DNA of 64,000 nt from Lunularia cruciata (Eukaryota > Streptophyta > Marchantiopsida > Lunulariales > Lunulariaceae), in the NCBI GenBank assembly GCA_948567375.1, contig OX419759.1, positions 60,613,493 through 60,677,492 of the forward strand. Reading direction: 5' to 3'. A program made the position numbers and the translations under genes. The notes under the pieces are model-generated. The model was not told where the DNA came from. It ran no database searches and saw only the letters and a program-made list of their open reading frames with translations. Below are positions 11,903-22,619 of this stretch, piece after piece; within the stretch, counting starts at the first letter, position 1, and each line of letters opens with the position of its first letter.

Positions 11903-12704
11903 TAATTGTGACAACCCGGCAAGCATCACTTTTGAAGTAATCAATAAGTAAAATTTCATTCACATAGAGATATGAGTAAAAAATGGTCAAATACAAAGTA
12001 AAACAATCACAATGTAGTTCTTCTTGGTTGAGTCTTTAATCTCTCAGGTAGAAACCACATCCAAAAGAGAGTAACAAACACTTATCATAGTATTATCACA
12101 AATTAACATTCCATAATTACAACTCCATCAAATCTTTCCAAACAATCTTGATTGTGATGATTCAAATTTTCTCAAAGAATGCTACTTCACTGCAAAACTA
12201 TCTTGCCTTAGAATTGCATTCCACCCTTCCATTGAAGGCACAACTTCCTAGATCAAAATTGGTTTGCATCAACCATGCATTGTATTCACAAATGTAGAAT
12301 ACTACCAACACTACAATTCCTCTAAGATCTATCAAGGCATTGCTTTGATTGCACTTCACTCAAGATCAATCACACAAAATGAAAATCTTGGTTGCAAAAT
12401 CTAAACATCCAATAAGCACATTGACTTGCACTTTGAAAATTTCCTAACACTTACAAACATACACACAAGATTGATACTTGGAATTAAGCTAAAATGACAA
12501 GCATTGAGTTACAATAATTCACTTTATCAACTTCAAAAATATAAATATTGAACAACAAAGCATTGCAAATGCTTCCTTTAAATAGGCTAAGCACTTCAAT
12601 AGTTATCTAACTACTTTACTGTTCTACAACAACTTTACCAACTTGGAGATGTAAAATTACAATGCATCTCTTCATATTTGCCTCTTCAAATCTCAAAATT
12701 GTTA
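11903..12704. other. Non-coding AT-rich stretch
   Basis: No open frame of note. It lies just beyond the 3' end of the minus-strand coiled-coil pseudogene at 12705-15168 and may be its trailer. Confidence 0.4.
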
Positions 12705-15168
12705 CTATTTTGATCTGATATCAACCTCAACTTTGGCTTCCAAGCCTAATGTTCCTTCAAGAATTTCCCCTTCTTTGTGTCTATAAAATACTACTATATC
12801 CTCTACTCTTTCTTCTACTTCACTATGAACTACAATTGCACTCATGTGTATTCTATCTACATATTTATCTTCTGACCCACTTTTCTCTAATAACTCAAAA
12901 ATCTCATCCAAAGTAACTTGCAGTCCTACCTCTCCTACTTTGCATAGGATGTTCTTCTTTGGATTCCAAATCTCATCTAACTCCTTTCTTGCTACATCTA
13001 ATCTAAGACAAACATTTTCTCTTGCCTCTAACATCTTCCTATCTACTCAATCTCTTAGACTAATCAATAACTTATTCAATTGTACATCCTTTGCTTTCTT
13101 CTTCCTTGTCTCGTACACTAGCAATTTCATTTCATATTGTCTTGCTTCCTCCAACTGAACTTTTGATACCGTGCTCAACATTACCTCCACTCTCACTACT
13201 ACTTCCTCAACTATCTTTGGCCTAGTTATCTTTAGCTTCTCTCTCTCCGCCTACAACTCCTCCCTATACATCTTCACCTCATCTTCCAACTTGGCTTTTA
13301 ATGCTTCCTTCTCCTTCACATTTTCTTGAGTCGCACTTCCATTCCTCTAATCAATCCGTGCAACCTCTCCTCCTCATGACTTCACACAATTAACTCTCTT
13401 TGCCAAGCTTGATCTTTCTCCACCGCAATCATCTTCAAGCTCTCCAACTCTTGTCCCATGATTGTTACCATAGCCTTCAAAAGAATAACCTCTATTCACG
13501 TGTCATGCACTTCTACCCTCAAAGTATCAGTCTTTGCCATCTGCTCTCTTTGATCTTCTTCTTGCTTTGTCATTGCTTTGTCTCTCTTTACAAAATCTTT
13601 GGTCAGGCTCTCAATCTCCTTCCTCCTAAGCTCTACTTCAGTCCAAAGTTCTACTTCCCTCTCTTTGTGGATTAACTTCCTTCTCAACTCCAAACTTTCT
13701 TCACTCATGTATTGTACTTCTTTCAATTCATCTTTCAACTCTACATGACTTCCTCTCAACTCTTCTCTCTTCTTCTTCAACTACAACAACGATGGACAGA
13801 AAATCTTTGACAAGTACTCTACCCTATCAAAGACTCATGTTCTTTGAGTTCTGCACTCTTCACTTCTTCTATTGGAGCTTTATTCCAAAGTCTCAATCTC
13901 CTTACTCTCAGAGGCACCTTATCCAAGCTTTCTCTCTCTTCATCTACTGGGCTCACTTTGCTTGTTTCTGCACTAGCAGTAGGCACACCTCTCTTCAACC
14001 TACTACCTTTCTTGAACCCCAACTTTGGCTTGGCTTCTTGAGTTTCTTCTATCTCTATCCTCGGCAATTCCAGACATGGAATATCTCTTCCTCCTATGCG
14101 GTCAATTGTAGCATGGAACTCTTGATCTTCATCTTTAGCATTGTTCTCTACCCGTTACTGAACTTCCGGCTCGTCCTCACTTCCATTGCTCAACTCTTCA
14201 CTTTGCAGCGTAAGTTCTAGTTCTTCCTCTTCTCTAAGTCTTTTGACTTATACTCGGCTTTGCCTTCTGATTCTTCTGCTCCCTATGACTCATTGATTAC
14301 CATAATGTCCTATGTTGGATTCACCTTTCTCATCTCTTGAGACTGAACATGTGATACCATCTCCACATGCTATCTTCTCTTCTTTGTCTTTGGGATATTT
14401 AGAGTTCCTTCATATGTTGGCCCATTTTGGCATAGTGCTCATCACTACTTTGGATATGTCGGATGTAATGTTGCTCTTCCTCATCTGCTTCTTTTTGTAG
14501 ATCTAGATGAAAGTAAGACCCCATCTTTCTTCACTCCGCCTCCTTCATCAGGTTCAACCCAAAGTAGAAGTGTGCAATGAATGGCACCAAATAGTAGAGA
14601 GCAGCTCAATCTCTCCAACACCATACCATCTGCCTCATTCTTTGGTGAAAACACTTTGCCTAATTCACCGGTGCTCTTGCAAACATCTATTGGGAAAACA
14701 CCACTTGGTGCTTCATCACATATGTGGTTAAATCTGGCTTGAATAGCACAATCATTGCCCCAAAAAGTACTTTGCCTTACCGGGTCTTGATAGGTATTGA
14801 CCTTATACCCATTTTTTGTGTGTGGCGCAATGAAGGAATTGCAGATTTCTTCAGTCTCCTCCATAGACTCTCCTTTCCCGTGGAATTTAGCCTTAGTTTC
14901 CTCACCAGCCTCTCTTCCCAAAACCAATTTCCAATTTGATCCTATCCATCTAGCCAGATTGCCTCTCTTCCCTTCATTCTTTGGTCCCTCCTCACAATCA
15001 CTCAAAGCTACTTTTGCCATGAACCCTGGAAAACTCAAGTTCCAATTCTAGGCCAGAAAAGTGATCCAAAGTCTACTTAGAACTTCAATCTTGGCTATCA
15101 TGTCTAACCTCTAAATCATAGGATTTCTCATTGCAAGTGAAGGACTTTTCTTCTTACCCTTCTTTGGC
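12705..15168 (-). pseudogene. Degraded coiled-coil gene, copy G2
   Basis: Minus-strand frames (15168-14481, 14067-13819, 13780-13496, 13034-12705) are open for 80-185 codons each. The first part holds FLA-NWNLSFPG and FWGNDCAIQARFNHICD, which I align loosely with FLLWN and VIAKAIMKLF of copy G1. Another frame near 14520-14640 gives FIAHFYFGLNLMKEAE, matching G1 FVIHFYIGMKLLTKEE. The second half is Glu/Lys/Arg-rich with heptad character, a long coiled coil. Stops and frameshifts break it into at least four pieces. I do not recognise the family; it sits antisense beside gypsy gag. Confidence 0.55.
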
Positions 15169-15730
15169 ATCATGCAATCTCTAACTCATGGTAGCTGGAA
15201 GATAATTCCACCGTCTCTTGGTTTCAAGATTTTAACTCCCTCAAGATTGTTAAACATCAAACTATTGGATCGGATGTCTTCTCTACAGACACTCCTTTGG
15301 GTCTACTACTTAGTGGCTTAGGATACTTGTGTGACATTTCAAAATCCCCTTGACAAAGTTTTGACTTTATATTTCTTCATTGTGTTGTCATTCCTCCATC
15401 ACTCTTCACTAAAAATCACACATTTTTCATGAGTTCCTCTTGGCATTTGTCAATTTTTAGTCATTCACACCTTAGCTATTTTCTTGCTTGTACTTTCTTG
15501 ATTGGTAAACCAAAGGAAAGTTGTTATGCAGTCTCTTTGCATTGGGTTGATTGCATCGAGACAAAGTTTCCTTACTTCAGGTTTCTTTGTGACAAGTCCA
15601 ATCTGAGTCCTTCTTTCCTAACACAAAGTTGCTTTACTTTGGGTTTCAATCTAAAGACACAATTCTCCTTGTTCTAGCGCTATTTAGGTTCAATATGACT
15701 TTGACTGTACACTTCTTTGTCAAAATATAT
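15169..15730. other. Spacer between G2 and element C gag
   Basis: No gene recognised. This interval should hold the leader of element C if the element is intact here, but I found no convincing primer-binding site or LTR end. Confidence 0.4.
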
Positions 15731-16899
15731 TTAAAAAAAAGTGGGTACCCCAATAATGAGAGGCTAAGATTAGGAAACTTCTAGTTTTCTTTGGCAAGAA
15801 TAGAGAGGATGTGGAGGATTTTTTGAGAGACTTTTAAGAGTGCTTGCATAGGAAACAATGAGAGGAGGAAGAACGAATGGGCCTCACTACTACCATATTT
15901 CTTTAAGGATGTAGCTCTTGTAAAATATGAGTCAAAATACCAAAAAGAGAGAGAGGAGAGATGGGCAAGAGGAGTCTTGGGAGATTTGATTACAACACTC
16001 ATTGAAAACTATCTTATGAATGAGAGTTATGAAATATTGATGAATGAGATGATCTTCCTCAAACAAGGAAATGGAGAGAAAGTGAGAGTCTATGCAGAAA
16101 GAGTGGAGAAGTTAGAGTCTAGGTTCCGCATAATATTGGGAAGAGTGGGGATGATGTGGAGACTACCATGATTGGGTAAGGAGCCATGCTCACTAAGATT
16201 TTTGTAAGAGGATTGAGACCATAAATTCAAAAGCAAGGTGAGATATGAGAAACCTTCTTCCAAGGTAGAAGTTATCAAGATTGCATTTTTTGGAAGAGAG
16301 TTTGGAAGGAGATGAGAGTGATTGAGTGGTGAATGAGGTTGTGTATTCTCAAAAATTCTACAAGTATGATGGGACTTTTGATCCTTTGGTTGCATCACAA
16401 GTATTATTTGCTCCTATCCTTGCACACCTCTGCCAAAAGATCCTCTTCAAACTATCATGGAGCAACTTGCAAATCTCAAGATCAATGCAATGATACTATG
16501 GGAGAAGATAGAGGTGGACCAGAATGTTGAGAGAGGGCCTAGGGGTTATAGAAAATATCATATAGAAGAGGCAAACCAACTAGAAATTTTAATCATAGAA
16601 ATGGTTTTGGTTGTGGGAGGTAGATGTCACCTCCAAAAGAATTGCCCAAATTCTACTTACCATGGAAGAAGGGGTTACAAGGAGGCAAATACAAAAACAA
16701 AGGAGGTGGTGAAACCCAAGTACCTCCTATGCAAAGTAGAGGTAAGGAGATAACATCCATAGATGTAGTGGAGAGCAAGTATGAGAAGAGAGAATGCTCA
16801 AACTCCAAAGGTATTAATTTGGAGCTTTTGGCACAAGAGAAGAAGAGAGCAATTTTGTAGATAATATATAGTCTTATCAAGAATTTATTCCTAGCAAGG

Positions 16900-17654
16900 T
16901 GTAATACTCCGAGGACAAGAGAAGAGGGAAAACACAGATTTCACACTCAATCATCTGATGCTCCAAAGGAGCACCTTCTCTTTATTATATAGACAAAGAG
17001 CATCTCCTCCAAGGAAGCTCCACCATAGGATTATGCAAATAGATAGGTGACATGTCAACAAGCTTCACTCTTGGATTACTTACTTGGATGGGTGACATGT
17101 CTGTCTTGGTCCTATCTGGTTGGTCAAACAAGCTTTGACTGGAAGGAATCATTTTGGGAATCTTCTTGTAGGAATCTCAGAATCACGTGGGTGAGGTACC
17201 ATTGGAAAGCTCTTGACAAGATAAACCAGGGGGAGGGAAGGCCAACTTTTCCTCTATTTGGGGGGGGGGTGGGGGGGGGGGGGGAATTGTGCACATTTTC
17301 AAGGCCTAATTCATCCGTTTAGGCCTCCAAAATTGCCTTCAAAGATTTTAGGCATATTTTGGTTCCTACTCTATTAGTAGAAGTCCTCTTTTTGTGCTAC
17401 CTCTTTCTGATCTGTTTATTCCATCATGCATAACATCCTCCTAGATATTACCAAATCAAATCTCACCTTTAATCATATCTCTAGCTATTGGTTCTAAAGT
17501 TTTCAAGTCTATTTCTGTTTTTGCCCTATTAGTAGAAGTACTCTTTTGGTGAGATTTCTATCTGATCTATTTTGACCATTATGTATAACATCATTCTAGA
17601 TGCTACCAAACTGAAATACATATCTAGATCATATGGTTAGCTCTTGGTATTACA
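16900..17654 (-). repeat. Solo LTR of family X, copy X1
   Basis: 755 bases with ends TGTAATACTCC and GGTATTACA, bracketed by a perfect 5-bp duplication CAAGG (16895-16899 and 17655-17659). It is the reverse complement of copy X2 at 26781-27471. A TATA-like tatataataa on the minus strand (16982-16991) followed by a pyrimidine-rich stretch places the transcription direction on minus. No internal sequence remains. Confidence 0.85.
17260..17284 (+). other. G-run, possible quadruplex
   Basis: Ten G, one T, then fourteen G within solo LTR X1. X2 carries only a short G/C run at the equivalent place (complement near 27152-27159), so the tract has expanded here or is unstable in sequencing. Confidence 0.6.
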
Positions 17655-17790
17655 CAAGGATAGTCCAATGCCCACAAGGAGTACTTGTACTACTAGTTCA
17701 ACACCATCAACAAAGACTCCAAGGAAGAAGTTGGATGATTTTTTGATCTCAAAGCAACAATGGAGCTATAATGTGTTAGAGGATGTTGGT

Positions 17791-18204
17791 TGTAAAAGAC
17801 CAAATCCGAGGAGGGAAATAGGAGAATGGAAACTCACATTGGGACACTCAAATGAGGGAAAACTCCGACTGCCTAGCATGAGCTTCGGCTTTGGTATTTA
17901 TAGGTAGCATACAAGCCCCTTGAGAAGCTTCTCAAGAAGCTTCCTCAAGCCGCTTTCTTAGAGTGCAAGCCAAGTTAACTATGAAGCTTCTCAAGAAGCT
18001 TCCTTCTAGAAGCTGCCTACTTGGCATGCAAGCTAAGCTAGTTGGAAGCTTCTAGAAGCTTCCTTCTAGAAGCTATTTACTTGAGGTGCAAGCTAAGCTA
18101 GCCGGGAAGCTTCCCAGATATTTCTAAAATATTCTAGGCTAATTTGTCTTATGTGCTACTTCGTAAGCCCAACTAACTTTGTCACTAAACTCCATATTGT
18201 TACA
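17791..18204 (-). repeat. Element B 3' LTR
   Basis: 414 bases, tgtaaaagacc to attgttaca on plus. The heat-shock 20-mer is perfect at 18044-18063 and the TATA box is intact at 17895-17902. It lacks about 12 bases present in the other B LTR, next to cccaagaagcttcc. Confidence 0.9.
18044..18063. promoter_or_regulatory. Heat-shock element array in B left LTR
   Basis: GGAAGCTTCTAGAAGCTTCC: four nGAAn/nTTCn units in perfect phase, identical to the arrays at 22442-22461 and 37126-37145. Confidence 0.7.
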
Positions 18205-18299
18205 TATTTCCCTACCGCTAGTTGGTGACGTCCTTGTCGCCAGTGAAGCTTTGAATTCATGGATGGTTGTCTATGCATTCTAGAGGTGAGAAAGAGGTT

Positions 18300-19720
18300 C
18301 CCATGTGGCATCATGAAGGGGATATCCTTTCCAAAGGACCTTGTACTCCATATGTTGGCAACGGCCTCATTGAATATAGCAACACGCAAGGATACTATCA
18401 ACTTTGTACTCCTCATGATCATTGATAGGGATAGGAAGAAGAGGAGGTTGGACTCAAGAGGAAAAGGAAGAGGGGTTAGGAACAAAGGGTTTCAACTTAG
18501 AAATATGAAAGATAGGATGGATACGCATGTAACAAGGCAATTTGGGTGATATCAAAGGGTCCTATCCAATTAGAGGCAAGTTTACAAACTTAGGTACCAA
18601 GTGGGAGAGGGAGGTTACTAGAGGATAACATGACTTTATCACCGACTTCAAAGGTGAGATCACGACGATGGTAGTTTGCATATTGTTTTTGATGATTCTG
18701 AGCAACAAGGAGGTGAGACTTGGCTTGTTGGAGAGATTGGGATATAGTGGTCAAGAATGTGGAAGTATGAGGAACTTGAGATGGAGGGGGAGCAAGAAGA
18801 GAATCTGAAACAAGCGGATCTTGGCCAAAATTGAGAAAGAAAGGAGAAAATCTGGTACTTGCCTATTTGGAATTGTTGTAGGCAAATTCTATAGCTGCAA
18901 AACATTCATCCCAATTTTGTTTGGTGGACATTGACAAAGTCATGCAACCTATCCTCCAATGTACAATTTGCATGTTTGGTTTTTCCATCAGTTTGAGGAT
19001 GATATGCCATGGACAAAGTAAGCTTGGTGTTGAGTATTTGGAAGAGTGCTTGCCAAAGCTTCCGAGTAAATTGAGGATCACGGTCAGAGATGAGTACACA
19101 TGGCATCCCATGATGCTTGAAGACATTGTCAAAGTAGATTTGCACTAAGGTTGGAGCATCCACGGTATCAAAGGTTGGTGCTAAGTGGATTTGCTTACTA
19201 AGCTTATTCACAAACACCATGACTGCGATGTGTCCTTATTTTGTCTTTGGCAAGGATGTTATGAGATCCAAGCTCACATGCTCCCAACAAGCGGATGGAA
19301 CGGCGAGTGGTTGAAGGAGTCCACTTGGCTTTTGGTTGTTGGCCTTGTTACGTTGGCAGCTCTCACACAATCGGATAAATTCTTGAACATCTCGTGTCAT
19401 GTTAGGCCACCACCATTGACGTTGGAGGGTACCCAAGTTCTTGTCCACACCCATGTGACCAGCAATGGGTAAATCATGAGCTTCTTGAAGGCGCACAAGT
19501 CGAAGATCACCTTTAGCTGGAACATAGATCCGGTCCTCATGGAATAAAAGGCCCTCCTTGATGGAGAAGGTGTTGTACTCCTTATCGTATGACGTAAGGT
19601 GACCATGTACCATTTGGAAGAAGGGATCTTGGTGTAGAGTTGACTGAAACTCGTTTTGGACCTTGGAGTCAACTGACACCGTTGAAATTGCCGCTTTGAT
19701 GAGAGGAAGAGACTTCAAAT
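18300..19720 (-). pseudogene. Element B integrase and chromodomain
   Basis: The zinc-binding region is readable at 19236-19718 (HDLPIAGHMGVDK ... CESCQRNK). The catalytic core follows at 18906-19220 with the first Asp in SLDLITSLP, the second in ISDRDPQF, and TDGKTKHAN where the catalytic Glu should be (Lys here, as in A). The chromodomain at about 18303-18425 keeps EYKVLWKGYPLHDATWEP, with one TGA inside. A stop also separates the two integrase frames. Of the three copies this is the best preserved integrase. Confidence 0.87.
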
Positions 19721-19837
19721 CAAGTTGTCGTGATAAAGCATCAGGGATGACATGGAACCAACCTGGTTTGTACTCAAGTTTGATGTCATATAGTTGGAGT
19801 TGCTCCTCCCATCAATAATGTCAACTCTTGATGTGCT

Positions 19838-20360
19838 TCATACGTTGTGCAAAAGGTAGTCTTTTGCACATCCTCTCTATCAATAGGAATTTACCAATAG
19901 CCACTACAAAGATCCAACTTGGAAAAGTAGCATGCTCCACTTAGTTGATCAAGCAAGTCATTGATCCGAGGCAAGGGATATGCATTCTTCACGGTTTGCT
20001 TATTGAGCCCACACTAATCAATACAAAAACAAAGTCCTCCATCCTTCTTTGGAACAAATAGTATTGGTGCTCCCCAAGGAATGGTACTATGTTGTATGAA
20101 GTCCTTCTCCAACAACTCTGTAAGTGTTATTTGCAACTCCTCCAACTCCTTTGGTGAGGGTCAATAGATTGGTCTACTCATTGGAGTACTCCTTGGCAAT
20201 AACTTGATCTTGAAGGGCATACCTCGATTGGAGGGTAATCCCTTTGGCAAATCATCCGGAAACACATCTGCAAACTCCTTTATTATCCGATCAACCATTG
20301 CTTGATGAGGCTCTCGGCCCTCCGCAGATTTTTTTGTGCAATCGGCTTGATCCACCCCGC
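19838..20360 (-). pseudogene. Element B truncated reverse transcriptase
   Basis: Begins with FADVFPDDLPKGLPSNRG and PRSTPMSRPIY (20161-20355), the usual entry into gypsy reverse transcriptase, and continues in broken frames to about 19846, where it stops before the catalytic FLDD. The missing part is present in A and E. Loss by internal deletion is inferred from that comparison. Confidence 0.8.
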
Positions 20361-20632
20361 AAATATAGACTTATCTTCCTCCAAAGCTTGCTCTATGGCT
20401 GCTTTACTAACAAACTTCTCTTCTAAGGACTCATCTCTCTTCCAAGCTTACTCCATGGTTGCCTCCTTGGCAAATGTCCCCTCTTGGGACTCTCTTCCCT
20501 TTCGGGTTTGCTCTATGGATACCTTCTCAACAAAATTACTATCTTGGACTGACTATTCTTAGGTGTCTTACTCAGAGGTGCCAGACAACCTAATTGGAAA
20601 TTCCTACCTTGGTGTTGTACTTGAATTTGGCA

Positions 20633-20986
20633 TCAGGTCCAATCAAATTGAACCTTATGATGTTCAAGCCAAGGTAGACCTAGAATGATATCATAGTGTA
20701 GAGGTGCCACTATAAACCTCATACACTCCAAATACTCCTTCCTAATCTTGAAGGTAACAAGATGCAAGGTGCGGAATGCAGAACCCTTTCTACCATCCGC
20801 CATCATCAAACTACTCTCAATCACTGGCTTGATAGGAATACCCAATTCGTTTGCTACTTGCATAGACATGCAATTCTTTGAACTTCCAAAATCAACTAAA
20901 ATCCTACAACCCCAATTAGATATCGTACCTTGCAAGTGAAGCAAACTTGCATAGGTTGAGCCTTCAATCCTATTGGAAATAATCAA
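20633..20986 (-). pseudogene. Element B protease domain
   Basis: 117 codons open. Active site RILVDFGSSKN (DSG expected) and IILGLPWLEHH. It shares DFG and SSKN with A, while E reads DSGSSEN, so A and B form a subfamily. Confidence 0.82.
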
Positions 20987-21002
20987 GCTCTCAATAGGCG
21001 GC

Positions 21003-22060
21003 TCAAAATCTCCTACTGGGATTCTTTGTTTCCTTGATCATTCCGCTCCACAACCTCCATCTGGGCAACTTCTTGAGGTCGTCTACTCTTGAGTGGACAT
21101 TCAACAATGCGATGCCCCAATTGGTGACAATAAAAACAACCACTATTTTGTTGTAGTTTCTCTCTATCTGTCGTGCCAAAGGGTCTTTGTTGAATGGCAT
21201 CAATCTCCATTGGTGCTGGCTCTTCCACTTGTGTGTAGTGTATTGGTAGGCTCTATGGAGGTCAAGGTCAAGACCAAGTTGTTGTCACCAAGGAATCAAA
21301 ATGTTTGGCCAACCGCATGGCTTCCTCCAAGTGTTGTGGCTCTTGCATGGTTACCTCTAATTTGGTTCTTGCCTTCAAGCCCTTGAAAAATCAATCCAAA
21401 GCTTCACCTTCCAATATATTTGGAATTTGCATGATGGTGTTTTGGAATTGCGTGATGTAACTTCTTACAAAGCCAATCTATTTCAACTTTGCCAACTTAT
21501 CCTGTGGAGCTCGTGTGGCATTTATAGCTTGGAATTGACTAATTATTGCGCTCTTGAATTTTATCCATGTCAAGATTGGTGCAACAATTTGTCATTCAGC
21601 TTGATCCACTCAAAATCTCCATCATAGCTTTGCTACTCCATCCAATTGGCTAGAAGCCAAGAGAATCTATTTTTGCTCATCTTGTAGATTGGTAGCTTCA
21701 AAATAACATTCACAATCAAACAAAAAATCCTCTACTGCACCCAAAAGATTCTTGCCTTTAAATACCTTGGGTTTAGGGAATCTGATCTGATCTTCTCCTT
21801 CTCAAATTGGTATGGTCTCCACTTGCTCTTGTCGTTGAAGATCTTATTCATCCAACAATCAAGTAAGGTGCTTGATTTATTGCTGCATAGCAAGGATAAC
21901 ATCGGGTATTGCTACCATGGTTGCTACTCTGTCCCACCACCCCCAATCTTTCTAATTTATTTATGCATAGAAACAACACATCCACTGTTCTCCATAAGTT
22001 ACAATTGGAAGCACCAAGGGTTCCTCTGATATGGTGATCATATGCAGAAAATCTTGTCCA
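21003..22060 (-). pseudogene. Element B gag
   Basis: The zinc knuckle is intact as CFYCHQLGHRIVEC (about 21110-21150). It is preceded by MEEPAPMEIDAIQQRPFG, and further upstream the core is frameshifted. The region from 22060 to the primer-binding site is leader sequence. Confidence 0.8.
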
Positions 22061-22176
22061 AAGTGCAAGGTGATGAATTGTGTGAAACAATGCTTGGGTA
22101 ATATTTGGACTCAAAAATCCTAATGGTTTGGTGGAAGTGGATTTGGTGGTCCATAAATTCCATCCATCCCATTTCT

Positions 22177-22188
22177 GCTCTGATACCA
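22177..22188 (-). other. Primer-binding site of element B
   Basis: TGGTATCAGAGC on the minus strand, one base from the LTR end: the full canonical tRNA-iMet site. Confidence 0.92.
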
Positions 22189-22292
22189 ATGTAAAGACCG
22201 AACCTGAGGAGAGAAATAGGAGAATGGAAACTCACATTGGGACACTCAAATGAGGGAAAACTCTGAATGCCTAGCATGAGCTTTGGCTTTGG

Positions 22293-22300
22293 TATTTATA
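22293..22300 (-). promoter_or_regulatory. TATA box of element B
   Basis: TATAAATA on the minus strand. GAAGCTTC pairs lie about 20 bases upstream (22320-22340) and the full four-unit array about 140 bases upstream. The same layout recurs at 10442-10449, 17895-17902 and 36977-36984. Confidence 0.7.
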
Positions 22301-22441
22301 GGTAGCATACAAGCCCCTTGAGAAGCTTCTCAAGAAGCTTTCTCAAGCTGCTTTCTTAGAGTGCAAGCCAAGTTAACTAGGAAGCTTCTCAAGAAGCTTC
22401 CTTCTAGAAGCCATCTACTTGGCGTGCAAGCTAAGCTAGTT

Positions 22442-22461
22442 GGAAGCTTCTAGAAGCTTCC
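22442..22461. promoter_or_regulatory. Heat-shock element array in B right LTR
   Basis: GGAAGCTTCTAGAAGCTTCC, four perfectly phased units, followed by a further TTC/GAA pair (22462-22469) and weaker pairs at 22381-22410. It lies upstream of the TATA box in the direction of element transcription. Confidence 0.75.
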
Positions 22462-22619
22462 TTCTAGAAGCTACTTACTTGAGGTGCAAGCTAAGCTAGT
22501 CGGGAAGCTTCCCAAGAAGCTTCCTAGATATTTCTGGAATATTCTAGACTAATTTGTCTTATGTGCTACTCTATAAGCTTGACTAACTTCATTGCTAAAC
22601 TCCATATTGTTACATTGGT

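Larger units (their letters stand above)
15750..17789 (+). pseudogene. Element C gag, interrupted by a solo LTR
   Basis: The plus strand reads FFGKNREDVEDFLRDF at about 15790-15840, then GNGEKVRVYAERVEKLESRF at 16066-16125, typical of a plant Ty3/gypsy Gag core. A knuckle-like CHLQKNCPN follows at about 16630. At 16900 the reading is broken by a solo LTR and resumes at 17655. At 17791 it is broken again by element B and resumes at 22615. Several stops are present. Confidence 0.7.
17791..22614 (-). mobile_element. Element B: chromovirus nested in element C
   Basis: Same family as A. LTRs lie at 17791-18204 and 22190-22614, with a perfect 5-bp target duplication TTGGT at 17786-17790 and 22615-22619. 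The primer-binding site is the canonical 12-mer. Minus-strand order is gag, protease, partial reverse transcriptase, integrase, chromodomain. At about 19840 the sequence jumps from the start of the RNase H tail region to mid reverse transcriptase. Relative to A about 0.8 kb is lost, including the FLDD motif and nearly all RNase H, so B could not have moved on its own in this form. Confidence 0.92.
22190..22614 (-). repeat. Element B 5' LTR
   Basis: 425 bases. On the minus strand: TGTAACA start, heat-shock arrays, TATA box (22293-22300), then the R/U5 part. It differs from the 3' LTR at a few dozen positions by eye, mostly transitions. Confidence 0.9.

Noticed and set aside
22320-22530. CRISPR-like array from repeated GAAGCTTC motifs
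   Set aside because: The repeats are short palindromes of irregular spacing inside LTRs of a plant retroelement, with no spacer structure or cas genes.
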